Origin: JAAYVZ01 sp035384965
Lineage (GTDB): Bacteria; Acidobacteriota; Thermoanaerobaculia; Thermoanaerobaculales; Thermoanaerobaculaceae
Direction: 5' to 3'
DNA: 64,000 nucleotides
NCBI GenBank assembly: GCA_035384965.1
Contig: DAOOJE010000001.1
Span: 124,001-188,000, forward strand
Shown here piece by piece: positions 49,834-58,824 of this stretch. The translations under genes and the position numbers were made by a program. A model generated the notes under the pieces. That model was not told the DNA's origin. It saw only the letters and a program-made list of their open reading frames with translations, and searched no databases. Position 1 is the stretch's first letter. Every line of letters begins with the position of its first letter.

Positions 49834-50583
49834 ATGCGAACCGTCGCGGTCTACAACCTCAAGGGCGGCGTCGGCAAGACGGCCAGCGCCGTCAACCTCG
49901 CCTTCCTGGCCGCCGCGGACGGGCGGCGTACGCTGCTGTGGGACCTCGATCCCCAGGGCGCGGCGAGCTTCTACTTGCGCGTCAAGCCGAAAGTGAAGGG
50001 TGGCGGCCGCAAGCTGGTGAACGGGCGGACCGCCGCCGACGAGGTCATCCGCGCCACCGCCTACCACGGCCTCGACCTGCTGCCTGCCGACTTCTCGTAC
50101 CGCAGCCTCGACCTGGCGCTCGACGACGCCAAGAAGCCCACCCGCCAGCTCGCCAGGACCCTGGAGCCGCTGGCCGCGCGCTACGACCTTGCCGTACTGG
50201 ACTGCCCGCCCTCCGTCTCGCTCGTCTCCGAGGCAGTGCTGCGGGCCGCCGACCTGCTCCTCATCCCGGTGATCCCGACCACGCTGTCGCTGCGCACGCT
50301 GCGCCAGATCGAGGCGTTCGTCGAGGAGCGGGGGCCGCGGCGGCTCCGGCTGGCGCCGTTCTTCTGCCAGGTGGACATGCGCAAGCGCATGCACCGCGAG
50401 CTGGCTGCAGTCCCGGAAGAGCAGGGGGAGGCGTTCCTGCGCACCATCATTCCGTCGGCCAGCGTGGTCGAGCGCATGGGGGTGGAGAGGGCGCCGCTGC
50501 CAGCGTTCGCGCCCCAGGCGCCCGCCGCGCTGGCCTACGCCGCGTTGTGGCGCGAGGTGTCCGGGCGACTCGAAACCGTGTGA
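49834..50583 (+). CDS. ParA/Soj-family ATPase
   Basis: A 249-residue MinD/ParA-type ATPase. The deviant Walker A is KGGVGKTAS (about residues 10-18), with the Walker A' Asp in LLWDLDPQGAASFYL and Walker B in LAVLDCPPSVSLVSE. No ParB gene or parS-like repeat is nearby, and the gene is followed at about 38 bases by a hybrid histidine kinase, so it may position a signalling complex rather than segregate DNA. ATG 49834 is preferred over TTG 49801 because family members begin directly with the strand before the P loop. Confidence 0.88.
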   Translation: MRTVAVYNLKGGVGKTASAVNLAFLAAADGRRTLLWDLDPQGAASFYLRVKPKVKGGGRKLVNGRTAADEVIRATAYHGLDLLPADFSYRSLDLALDDAKKPTRQLARTLEPLAARYDLAVLDCPPSVSLVSEAVLRAADLLLIPVIPTTLSLRTLRQIEAFVEERGPRRLRLAPFFCQVDMRKRMHRELAAVPEEQGEAFLRTIIPSASVVERMGVERAPLPAFAPQAPAALAYAALWREVSGRLETV

Positions 50584-50620
50584 CAATGGGCTGGGCGTCC
50601 CGGAGGTGACCGGCAGGGCC

Positions 50621-52894
50621 ATGACACCGCCATCTTCTCCGCGCACAGACGGTCCGGAGCCCGGGGGTCGTACGAGCCCGACGGGACCAGGGGCGAACTC
50701 GTCGTCGGGCGACGGCTGGACCTCGCTGCTCCAGCTGCCGTTGCGGCAGGGGGGCATCCACCGCCGACGAGTACTGCTGCACCTCGTCGCCGCGTTGGTC
50801 ACCGCCGTCGCGCTGCTGGCCGGCGTCGAGGCGTTGCAGCCGCGGTCACTGGCCGTCCCGGTGGGCCTCGGCCTGCTGTCGGCGCTGGTGCTGCTCCTAC
50901 TGTCCTCCCGGCAGCCGGCCATGCTCGGCCATCGCGCCATCGTGGCGGGCTGGCTGGTCCTCGACGCCGCGCTCATCACCTGGGGCGTCGCAGTGACCGG
51001 CGGCGCTTCGAGCCCGTGGGTCGTCTGGTACATCACCAACGCCGGGACCGCGTCGGTGGTGGGCGGCAAGCGCACCGCCGTGGCCCTGGGAGGGCTCGAC
51101 AGCGTGCTGTTCCTCGCCCTGATCGGCGCCACCACGCTTTCGCTCGAGAGCCTGGTGCGCGCCGTCGTGGTCCTCGCCGTGGTGTGGTCGGCCTCGTTCT
51201 ACTTCATCCGCGGGGTCGCCGACCTCCAGACCCGGCGGCTGGAGCTCGAGCACACCCGCCAGGCGCTCGACCGCAGCCTCGAGGAACTCACCCGCATGAC
51301 CGCCGCCCTCGACCAGCGCACCCGTGAGCTGGCCGATGCGAACCTGCGGATCCGCGAGGCCGACCGCCTCAAGAGCCAGTTCGTCTCCAACATGAGCCAC
51401 GAGCTGCGGACGCCGCTCAACTCGATCATCGGGTTCTCGGAGCTGCTGCTGGCCCGGCTCGGAGGGGAGCTGGATCAGAAGTACCAGCGCTTCCTGCAGA
51501 ACATCCACGAGGCCGGGCACCAGCTCCTCGGGCTGATCAACGACATTCTGGATCTCTCCAAGATCGACACCGGCAAGACGGAGCTCATGCCCGAGCCGCT
51601 GGTCGTCCAGACGCTCATCGAGGGTGTGCGCACCGTACTCGGAAGCACGGCCAAGAAGCACAACGTGACGATCGAAGTGCGGGCGCCGGCCGACCTGCCG
51701 CTGCTGGTGGCCGATCCCGTCAAGGTCAAGCAAATCGTCTACAACCTGGTGTCCAACGCCATCAAGTTCTCGCACGAGGGCGGCGTCGTCGAGATCGAGG
51801 CGCGCTGCCTGCGCGGGGCGGCCTCGCCGTTCGATGTCGACGCCTTGCAGATCGCCGTCATCGACCACGGCGTCGGCATCGATCCGCGGCACCACCGCCT
51901 CGTCTTCCAGGACTTCGTCCAGGTCGACGGCACGACCTCGCGGCCGTTCGGCGGCACCGGCCTGGGGTTGGCGCTGGTGCGGCGTTTCGTGGAGCTGCAC
52001 CGCGGGAAGGTCTCGCTCGAGAGCGCGCCGGGGCAAGGTTCCACCTTCACCGTCACGCTGCCGTGCACGCCCGAGGAGGGAAGCGCCGACGGCGAGTTAG
52101 TCCCGACCCTCGACCTGCCGGCCGAAAGCGGCCGCCGCATCCTCGTGGTCGAGGACGATCCGACCGCCTACGAGGCGCTCGCCGGACGCCTGATCGCCGC
52201 CTCGTACGTGCCGGTGCGAGCGCGGTCCTGCCAAGAGGCTCTGCGGCTCGCCCGCGCGCTGCGGCCGGCGGCCATCACGCTCGATCTCGTCCTGCCCGGT
52301 GCGGACGGCTGGGAGGTGTTGCGCTGCCTGAAGGCTGACGAGGCGACACGGGGAATCCCGGTCGTGATCATTTCGGTACTGGACAATCGAGAGCTGGGGC
52401 TGGGCATGGGCGCCGACGACTACCTGACCAAGCCGGTGGACAGCGAGCGGCTGGTGCAGCGCCTGGCCGAACTCGTGCCGCAACCGTCCGGCGAGCGGCC
52501 CCGGGTGCTGGTCATCGACGACGACCCGCGCCTGCACGAGCTGCTCGAGGCCAAGCTCGCGCCGCAGGGGTTCGAACTCGACCACGCGCTCAACGGCCAG
52601 GCCGGCATCGCCCAGGCGAGGGTGCGGGCTCCTCAACTCGTGATCCTCGACCTGCTCATGGAAGGTCTCGACGGGTTCGAGGTGGCCACGCTCCTGCGCA
52701 GCGACCCGCGCACTGCGGACGTACCCATCATCGTGTTCACCGCCAAGAGCATGGGGCCCGACGACCGGGCCCGTTTGCGGGGCAAGATCGAGGCTTGCCT
52801 GGAAAAGGGGCGCACCACCGGCAGCGGCATCGTGCCGGTCATCCAGGACGTGCTGCGCAGGCGAGCAAAGGAGGTCCACCGTGCCGGAGGCTGA
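50621..52894 (+). CDS. hybrid histidine kinase with two receiver domains
   Basis: A 757-residue kinase. About five membrane helices (residues about 45-200) are followed by a coiled coil, the His phosphorylation domain (SNMSHELRTPLNSIIGFSELL), an ATP-binding domain (NLVSNAIKFSHEGG, DHGVGID, GGTGLGLALVRRFVELH), then two receivers: RILVVEDDPTAYE with Asp in ITLDLVLPGADGW, and RVLVIDDDPRLHE with Asp in VILDLLMEGLDGF. ATG 50621 or GTG 50606 may start it; the GGAGG at 50602 overlaps the GTG, favouring ATG. It overlaps the next gene by 14 bases. Confidence 0.93.
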   Translation: MTPPSSPRTDGPEPGGRTSPTGPGANSSSGDGWTSLLQLPLRQGGIHRRRVLLHLVAALVTAVALLAGVEALQPRSLAVPVGLGLLSALVLLLLSSRQPAMLGHRAIVAGWLVLDAALITWGVAVTGGASSPWVVWYITNAGTASVVGGKRTAVALGGLDSVLFLALIGATTLSLESLVRAVVVLAVVWSASFYFIRGVADLQTRRLELEHTRQALDRSLEELTRMTAALDQRTRELADANLRIREADRLKSQFVSNMSHELRTPLNSIIGFSELLLARLGGELDQKYQRFLQNIHEAGHQLLGLINDILDLSKIDTGKTELMPEPLVVQTLIEGVRTVLGSTAKKHNVTIEVRAPADLPLLVADPVKVKQIVYNLVSNAIKFSHEGGVVEIEARCLRGAASPFDVDALQIAVIDHGVGIDPRHHRLVFQDFVQVDGTTSRPFGGTGLGLALVRRFVELHRGKVSLESAPGQGSTFTVTLPCTPEEGSADGELVPTLDLPAESGRRILVVEDDPTAYEALAGRLIAASYVPVRARSCQEALRLARALRPAAITLDLVLPGADGWEVLRCLKADEATRGIPVVIISVLDNRELGLGMGADDYLTKPVDSERLVQRLAELVPQPSGERPRVLVIDDDPRLHELLEAKLAPQGFELDHALNGQAGIAQARVRAPQLVILDLLMEGLDGFEVATLLRSDPRTADVPIIVFTAKSMGPDDRARLRGKIEACLEKGRTTGSGIVPVIQDVLRRRAKEVHRAGG

Positions 52895-53282
52895 CACCAT
52901 CCTGGTGGTGGAGGACAACGAGCAGAACCTCGAGCTGGTGGAGTTCCTGCTCGAGGAAGCCGGCCTGCAGGTGTGGAAGGCACGCGACGCCGAGGAAGCG
53001 CGCGCCCGGCTGGCGGCCGGTCGGCCCGACCTGGTGCTGATGGACATGCAACTGCCAGGCACTGACGGGCTGTCGCTGGTCGAGGAGATCCGGCGCGACC
53101 CGGTGAGCGGTCGCCTGCCCATCCTCGCTCTCACTGCTCACGCCATGCGGGGAGATCGCGAGCGATTCCTTGCCGGTGGATGCGACGGTTATATCGCAAA
53201 GCCGATCAACGTCGCGACATTCGTGGACGAGGTGCGCGCGGCGCTCGCCGCCGCGCGCAGCCGCGACGGGATTTCCGGGTGA
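52881..53282 (+). CDS. single-domain response regulator
   Basis: A 133-residue stand-alone receiver of the DivK/Spo0F type: VVEDNEQNLELVE, phosphoacceptor Asp in LVLMDMQLPGTDG, LALTAHAM and the Lys of GYIAKPIN. No output domain. GTG 52881 has AGGAGG at about 52868-52873. It overlaps the hybrid kinase upstream and the HD-GYP gene downstream (GTGA), so it probably shuttles phosphate between them. Confidence 0.93.
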   Translation: MPEADTILVVEDNEQNLELVEFLLEEAGLQVWKARDAEEARARLAAGRPDLVLMDMQLPGTDGLSLVEEIRRDPVSGRLPILALTAHAMRGDRERFLAGGCDGYIAKPINVATFVDEVRAALAAARSRDGISG

Positions 53283-55240
53283 CCACGGCAGGCTCCCTCC
53301 CGTCGGGTGGCACGGTGCTGGCCGTCGACGACCAGCCGGAAAACCTGGCGCTGGTCGAGGAAGTGCTGAGCGATGAGGGGTTCAGGGTCCGCCTCGCGGC
53401 CGATGGCGAGGAGGCGCTGGCGGTCGTGGCGGCGGATCTGCCGGACTGCATCGTGCTCGACGTCATGATGCCGCGGCTCGACGGGTTCGAGGTGTGTCGC
53501 CGGCTGAAGAGCAGCCGCGACACGCACTTCGTGCCGGTGGTGATGCTCACCGCACTGTCGGGCGTGGACGACAAGGTGCGGGCCTACGAGCTGGGCGCCG
53601 ACGATTTCCTCAACAAGCCGGTCGAGATCAACGAGCTTTCTGCCCGCGTCCGGTCGCTGGTGCGCATCAAGCGCCTGCGCGACGAGCTCGACACCTCCGA
53701 GAGCATCGTCATCTCGATGGTGCAGGCGCTCGAAAGCAAGGACCCGCGTACCGCCGGGCACTCGCAGCGAGTGGCGGTGCTCGCCGGCGGGCTGGCGCAG
53801 CATCTGCGGCTCCCAGCCGAGCAGGTGGAACTCGTCACCAGGGGCGCCCTGCTGCACGACATCGGCAAGATCGGGCTGCCCGACCGTCTCCTCGGTCCCG
53901 AGCACACCTTGGCCGGAAGGGGAGGGGACGAGTACCGCCACCACGCGATCCTGGGCGAGCGCATCCTGATTCCGTTCTCGAGCTTCGCCGGGGCGCGGGC
54001 GATCGTGCGCGGGCACCACGAGCGGCTCGACGGCTCGGGCTACCCGGACGGCCTGTGCGGGGCGGCCTTCACCCTGCCGATCGAGGTCGTGGCCCTCGCC
54101 AACCAGTACGACGCGATCGCCTCGAGCGAAGGCCCCGAGGCCGCCGCCGAGACGCTCCGTCTGGCCGCAGCCCGGGGCGAGTACCACCCGGAAGTCGTCG
54201 AGGCGCTCGTGGCGAACGTGGCTCCCCACGCCGACCTCGCGGCGCACTGGTCCGACCTCTTGCCGCTCCCGAGCGGGGGGCGCCGCGGGCGGATCCTCCT
54301 CGGCGACGACCTGCCGTCCAGCCGCGAGTTCCTGCGCACGGTGCTGGAGGGGGAAGGGCACGAGGTCGTGTGCGTGGAGACGGCGGAGGCGGTGCTGGAG
54401 GCCGTCGAGCACGCGAGGCCTGACCTCGTGATGGTGGACCTGCACGGGCAGAGCCACAACGGCTTCGAGCTCACCCGCGTCCTCAAGAGCCACCCCGGCA
54501 CCGAGTTCTTGCCTGTCATTCTGGTCGCCGCCCAGCGCGAGCTGAGCGACCACTCGGGAGACCCCCGCGTCTGGGCCGACGATTTCCTCGTGCTCCCGGT
54601 CAACCGACTGGAGCTCGTCGCCCGCGTCAACTCGCTGCTGCGCATCCGCCAGTACTTCCGCGGTCTCGAGGAGCACCACAGCGTGATCCTCTCGCTGGCC
54701 TCGGCGCTCGAGGCGAAGGATCCCTACACACGCGGCCACTCGGAGCGTGTCGGGGTGCTGGCGGCGAGCCTCGGGCGCGAACTCGGCCTCCCCGCCTCGG
54801 AGTGCCGGCTCCTCCACATGGCGGGGCAGCTGCACGACATCGGAAAGATCGGGATTCCCGAGGCGGTCCTCAACAAGGAGGGGCGGCTCGACCCGAGCGA
54901 GCTGGAGAAGGTCCGGCAGCACCCCGACCTGGGCGAACTCATCTGCCGACCACTCAAGACGCTGCGGCGCCTGCTCGAGCTCATCCGCCACCACCATGAG
55001 CGGTACGACGGCAGCGGCTACCCCGACGGGCTGGCGGGCGAGGAAATCTCCCTCGGCGCGCGCATCCTCGGTCTGGTCGACGCCTACGACGCCCTGACCT
55101 CGGCCCGCTCGTACCGCCGGAGCTTCACCCAGGAGCAGGCGCTCGAGCTGCTCGGCGAGGAGGCGGCAGCGGGGCGCTGGGACCCCGAGGTGTTCGCCAC
55201 GCTGGTGCAAATGGTGCGAAGACCGTCGCCGCCGATCTAG
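53279..55240 (+). CDS. tandem REC-HD-GYP-REC-HD-GYP protein
   Basis: A 653-residue protein made of two copies of a receiver plus HD-GYP unit. Unit 1: receiver with Asp in IVLDVMMPRLDGF and Lys in ADDFLNKPVE, then HD-GYP with ALLHDIGKIGLPD and HHERLDGSGYPDG. Unit 2: a receiver that keeps VMVDLHG but lacks the switch Thr/Ser (LVAAQ) and the Lys (FLVLPVN), then HD-GYP with GQLHDIGKIGIPE and HHHERYDGSGYPDG. HD-GYP domains degrade cyclic di-GMP. GTG 53279 overlaps the preceding stop. It is the output of the signalling operon. Confidence 0.92.
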   Translation: MTTAGSLPSGGTVLAVDDQPENLALVEEVLSDEGFRVRLAADGEEALAVVAADLPDCIVLDVMMPRLDGFEVCRRLKSSRDTHFVPVVMLTALSGVDDKVRAYELGADDFLNKPVEINELSARVRSLVRIKRLRDELDTSESIVISMVQALESKDPRTAGHSQRVAVLAGGLAQHLRLPAEQVELVTRGALLHDIGKIGLPDRLLGPEHTLAGRGGDEYRHHAILGERILIPFSSFAGARAIVRGHHERLDGSGYPDGLCGAAFTLPIEVVALANQYDAIASSEGPEAAAETLRLAAARGEYHPEVVEALVANVAPHADLAAHWSDLLPLPSGGRRGRILLGDDLPSSREFLRTVLEGEGHEVVCVETAEAVLEAVEHARPDLVMVDLHGQSHNGFELTRVLKSHPGTEFLPVILVAAQRELSDHSGDPRVWADDFLVLPVNRLELVARVNSLLRIRQYFRGLEEHHSVILSLASALEAKDPYTRGHSERVGVLAASLGRELGLPASECRLLHMAGQLHDIGKIGIPEAVLNKEGRLDPSELEKVRQHPDLGELICRPLKTLRRLLELIRHHHERYDGSGYPDGLAGEEISLGARILGLVDAYDALTSARSYRRSFTQEQALELLGEEAAAGRWDPEVFATLVQMVRRPSPPI

Positions 55241-55267
55241 CTTCTTCGCGGCCAGCGCCGGGACACG

Positions 55268-55283
55268 CCGGCGGGCGCGCCGG
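55268..55283. terminator. GC-rich hairpin between convergent genes
   Basis: Arms CCGGCG (55268-55273) and CGCCGG (55278-55283) around GGCG lie between the HD-GYP stop and the S46 peptidase stop. A second 12-base palindrome (GCCCGGCCGGGC, 55295-55306) abuts the S46 stop. No T-run. Confidence 0.38.
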
Positions 55284-55305
55284 AGGATCGTTCCGCCCGG
55301 CCGGG

Positions 55306-57474
55306 CTACGGGCGGTTGGCCCCCAGCTCCCGGAGCAGCCTCTCGGCCGGCGGGCCCTCGACCTCTTCGAGCGTCCAGAGCAGGAACCGCAGGTCGACCG
55401 AGATGCTGCGGTTGAGCTCGGGGTCGTACCCGAAGTCGGACGCCACGGCTTCCCAGACCCGGTCGAAGTTGAGCCCCACCAGCTCGCCCCTGGCGTTGAG
55501 GATCGGCGAGCCGGAGGTCCCGAGCGTGGTGTCGAGGTCGGCGAGGAAGCACACCGGGACGTCCCCCAGGGAACGATCGCACCAGCGGCTTTCCCTGGCT
55601 CGCCGGCTCGCCGCCCGGATCGTGTCGGGGACGAGGAACGGTGGCGCCTCCCCCGCCTTGGCGAGCAAGCCCCCGAGCGTGGTCTGCGGCAGCATCACCA
55701 GCCCGTCGTGGGGGGCGTACCCCTTGACGTGCCCGAAGCTCACGCGCAGGGTCTGGTTCGCGTCAGGCGACACCTCCCGGCCCACGAACTGGCGCACCGC
55801 GGCAAGCCACACCGGGCGCAGCCGCGAGATCGCCCCCTCGGACTGCTCACGGCGCGCTTCGGCCGCCCGCAGCTCGTCGTCGAGCGCGATCGCGAGTTCG
55901 ATGAGCGGATCGCGCCGCAGGCGCAGCGCCGCGTAGTTCTCGTCGAACATGGCCTTTTGCGAGGGCCAGTCCAGCACACGCGTCGGGGCGAGGAGGAAGT
56001 CCACACGGCCGGCAACGGCTTCTCGGTTGCGCGCCGTGCCCAACAGGCGGTCGACGGCGGGGCTGCGGCACTCCTCGGGCAAGGCGGCGAAGCGGAGGAA
56101 AAGATCTGTCATGAGGGCCTTCTCGGTCGGGAGATGGAACCCCGCCTGCGCCTGCACGAGCCCCTCCCACAGGCGCGCGCGATTGCGCTCCATGTAGTCC
56201 GGCTGCCGCTCCATGTCGGGCTTGGCCCGCTCGCGCGCCCAGCGCACCAACTTCAGGCTGAAATACAGCGGCAGCGGCCCGCGCTGCATGGACTCGAGCA
56301 AGGCGTCGCGCCGCCACACCCCTCGCCGCTGCTCGACGATCGCTGCCAGGGCCTGACGGGCCGCGACCGCCTCGCGCATCTCCGGCCGGTCGGCCGCCCA
56401 GGCCAGCACCTGGTTCTCCAGCGCCCACTTCTTTTCGACGAGGTTGCCTCGCTGCAGGCCCGCCACCTGGCCGCGCGCGTGCTTGGCGATGTTGGCCATG
56501 CTCTGGATGCGGTCGGCGAGGACCAGGCGGGCCGGCTCCGACTCGGCCGCCGCCTTCTCGAGGATCGCCAGCCAGTCGCCGTACAGCTCGGCCCGGAGAG
56601 GGAAGTAGAGCCCGGCCCGCTCGCCCATCTCGGGCGCCGTCAAGGACCTGAAGGAGCGGGCAGGGTAGCCGGCCGTGAGCACGAACTCGCCCGGCTTCAC
56701 CCCGGCGAAGCTCGGCTTCAGGAATCGCCGCGCCTGCAGCGGCACGTTGTTCTTCGACGGCGCGGCCGGTTGTCCGGCCCGGTCGCCCCACAGGCGCAGG
56801 AGCGCGAAGTCTGCGGTGTGACGGGGCCACATCCAGTTGTCCACCTCGCCCCCGAAGTCGCCGAGCGCCCGAGGCGGCGCGTACACGAGCCGCACATCCC
56901 GGTACTCGAGGGCCTCGACCAAGACGTACTGGAGGCCGCCGTCGAAAGCCGCGACCGTACAGCGCCGCCCCGCCCGGCTCTCGCACGCCGCCACCAGTTC
57001 CTTCTGGACCTGGACGACGGCGCGTGTCCGGGTAGCGTCGTCGGCGTTGGCCGGCGCCGCAGCCGCGAGCCGGTCCGTAACGTCCCTGAACCCGGCTGGC
57101 AGCAGCGCGGTCAGACCCCGCGCCGGCAGCTCGGCGTCCGGCGTCCGCGCCAAAAAACCGCTGGCGATGAGGTCGGCGCCGGCCGTGCTGTGCTGCTGGA
57201 GGACGGAGTAGATGCAGTGGTGGTTGGTCAGCAGCAGGCCGTCGGGCGAAACAAGCGCGCCCGAGCAGCCGCCGAGATCAGCCACGGCCGCCAGAAGGCC
57301 TTCCGAGGTCGCGGGGTTCCACAGCTCCTCCGGGGCCAGCTCGAGGCCTTCCGCGCGGAGCCCCTGCAAGTCGAGCCGCGAGAGCTGCTGGGGTGTCCAC
57401 TTCCCCTCTGCGGCCCAGGCCGCCGCTGCCACCAGTACCGTGAAGGCTGTCGTCAGGGCTGCGCGCACGTGCAT
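55306..57474 (-). CDS. S46 family dipeptidyl peptidase (DPP11-like)
   Basis: A 722-residue secreted serine dipeptidyl aminopeptidase with signal peptide (ending AAAAWA). The chymotrypsin-like triad is visible: His in TNHHC (residues 85-86), Asp in TADFALLRLW (about 225) and Ser in GTSGSPIL (about 655). Near the end, GLNFDRVWEA has Arg where DPP7-type enzymes carry Gly, which in characterised members marks the DPP11 preference for Asp or Glu at P1. It releases dipeptides from extracellular peptides. No strong ribosome site precedes ATG 57474; TAGACT ten bases upstream hints at a leaderless mRNA. Confidence 0.92.
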   Translation of the reverse strand: MHVRAALTTAFTVLVAAAAWAAEGKWTPQQLSRLDLQGLRAEGLELAPEELWNPATSEGLLAAVADLGGCSGALVSPDGLLLTNHHCIYSVLQQHSTAGADLIASGFLARTPDAELPARGLTALLPAGFRDVTDRLAAAAPANADDATRTRAVVQVQKELVAACESRAGRRCTVAAFDGGLQYVLVEALEYRDVRLVYAPPRALGDFGGEVDNWMWPRHTADFALLRLWGDRAGQPAAPSKNNVPLQARRFLKPSFAGVKPGEFVLTAGYPARSFRSLTAPEMGERAGLYFPLRAELYGDWLAILEKAAAESEPARLVLADRIQSMANIAKHARGQVAGLQRGNLVEKKWALENQVLAWAADRPEMREAVAARQALAAIVEQRRGVWRRDALLESMQRGPLPLYFSLKLVRWARERAKPDMERQPDYMERNRARLWEGLVQAQAGFHLPTEKALMTDLFLRFAALPEECRSPAVDRLLGTARNREAVAGRVDFLLAPTRVLDWPSQKAMFDENYAALRLRRDPLIELAIALDDELRAAEARREQSEGAISRLRPVWLAAVRQFVGREVSPDANQTLRVSFGHVKGYAPHDGLVMLPQTTLGGLLAKAGEAPPFLVPDTIRAASRRARESRWCDRSLGDVPVCFLADLDTTLGTSGSPILNARGELVGLNFDRVWEAVASDFGYDPELNRSISVDLRFLLWTLEEVEGPPAERLLRELGANRP

Positions 57475-57624
57475 GGCGCAAGTCTAGCCCGAATTCCTCA
57501 CCGGCGTCCTGCTGTGCGACCGGATCTTGCCGCGTCTGGCGCGCCGCGCCCGGCCCCGAGCGGTATTGACGGGCGGTGCCGCTCTGGGCCATGCTGGCTG
57601 CAGCCTGCGGGTCGAGGAGGAACA

Positions 57625-58800
57625 ATGCCTGGCGACACTTATACCGAGGTCACGCGTCGTTCGTGGGGGAGCAAGCTGGGAGCCTCGATCAAGGGCATCT
57701 TCGGCGGGCTGATCATCGCCCTGCTCGGCGTGGTGCTGCTGTGGTGGAACGAGGGACGGGCCGTGACCACCGCCCGCAGCCTCAAGGAGGGGGCACGGAA
57801 GGTCGTCTCGATCCTCGCCGACCGGGTCGACCCGGCCTACGAGGGCAAGCTGGTCCACACCAGCGGCGAGGCCACCACGGCCGAAACGCTCGTCGACCCC
57901 GACTGCGGCGTGCAGGCGCGGGCGCTCGCCCTCCGGCGCAAGGTCGAGATGTACCAGTGGAAGGAAAGTTCCCGCTCGGAGACGAAAAAGAAGCTCGGCG
58001 GCGGCGAGGAGACCGTCACCACGTACTCATACGAGAGGGCGTGGTCGGACGGCCTCATCGACTCGAGCCGGTTCAAGAAGCCCGAGGGGCACACCAACCC
58101 ACAACGGTTCCCGCTCGAGAGCGAGGTCTGGAGGGCCGGCACCGTGACGCTCGGCGCGTTCACGCTGTCGCCGGCGCTGGCGAGCCAGATCGGCACTTTC
58201 GAGCCGCTTCCGCCTCCCGATCCCTACCGCTTCCGGCTTCCGGCCGGGCCGGGCAGGCGCGTCCAGGCGCACGGAACCTACCTTTACATCGGCTCCGACC
58301 CGGCTCGCCCCGAAGTGGGAGACCTGCGGATCTCGTTCGGCATGGTGCCCCCCGCCACGGTGAGCGTGGTGGCGAAGCAGAGCGGCGGCACGCTGACCGC
58401 GTTCCAGACCGATGCCGGTCGGGCGCTGCAGCTGCTGGCGTACGGCGTGCAGCCCGCGGACGTCATGTTCGAGACCGCGCAGCACGGCAATACCATGCTC
58501 ACCTGGCTCCTGCGCCTGGTCGGGTTCGGGCTCATCTTCGCCGGGCTCAACGCCCTCTTCCGTCCGCTCGTCGTGCTCGGCGACGTGGTTCCGTTCGTCG
58601 GCAACCTGCTGAGCAAGGGCGCCGCGGCGATGTCGTTCCTGGTCGCCGCCGTTGTTGCGTTCGTGGTCATCGCGCTGGCGTGGATCGCCCACCGGCCCGT
58701 GCTGGGCATCGCGCTGCTGGCGGCGGCGGCCGGGGCGCTCGTGCTGGTGCTCAGGCGCAAGAAGACGAAGGCAGGGCCGCCTCCGCTGCCTGCGGCGTGA
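57625..58800 (+). CDS. TMEM43-family membrane protein
   Basis: A 391-residue membrane protein of the TMEM43/LUMA family (DUF1625): one N-terminal helix (GGLIIALLGVVLLWWNEGRAV), a large extracytoplasmic domain with LVHTSGEATTAE and VEMYQWKE, the family pattern SYERAWSDGLIDSSRFK, and three C-terminal helices (about 290-385). In eukaryotes TMEM43 organises nuclear-membrane proteins; the bacterial role is unknown. ATG 57625 behind GAGGAGG. The open frame runs far upstream, but only through the antisense strand of the peptidase gene. Confidence 0.88.
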   Translation: MPGDTYTEVTRRSWGSKLGASIKGIFGGLIIALLGVVLLWWNEGRAVTTARSLKEGARKVVSILADRVDPAYEGKLVHTSGEATTAETLVDPDCGVQARALALRRKVEMYQWKESSRSETKKKLGGGEETVTTYSYERAWSDGLIDSSRFKKPEGHTNPQRFPLESEVWRAGTVTLGAFTLSPALASQIGTFEPLPPPDPYRFRLPAGPGRRVQAHGTYLYIGSDPARPEVGDLRISFGMVPPATVSVVAKQSGGTLTAFQTDAGRALQLLAYGVQPADVMFETAQHGNTMLTWLLRLVGFGLIFAGLNALFRPLVVLGDVVPFVGNLLSKGAAAMSFLVAAVVAFVVIALAWIAHRPVLGIALLAAAAGALVLVLRRKKTKAGPPPLPAA

Positions 58801-58824
58801 GCCGGCGATGGGCCGCCTCGCCGA

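Noticed and set aside
49834..50583. Plasmid or chromosome partition locus
   Set aside because: ParA-like gene only; no ParB and no inverted-repeat parS sites, and the gene is part of a signalling operon.
55708..57624. 640-residue N-terminal extension of the TMEM43-like protein
   Set aside because: It reads the antisense strand of the S46 peptidase; the ATG at 57625 has a strong ribosome site and starts the conserved domain.
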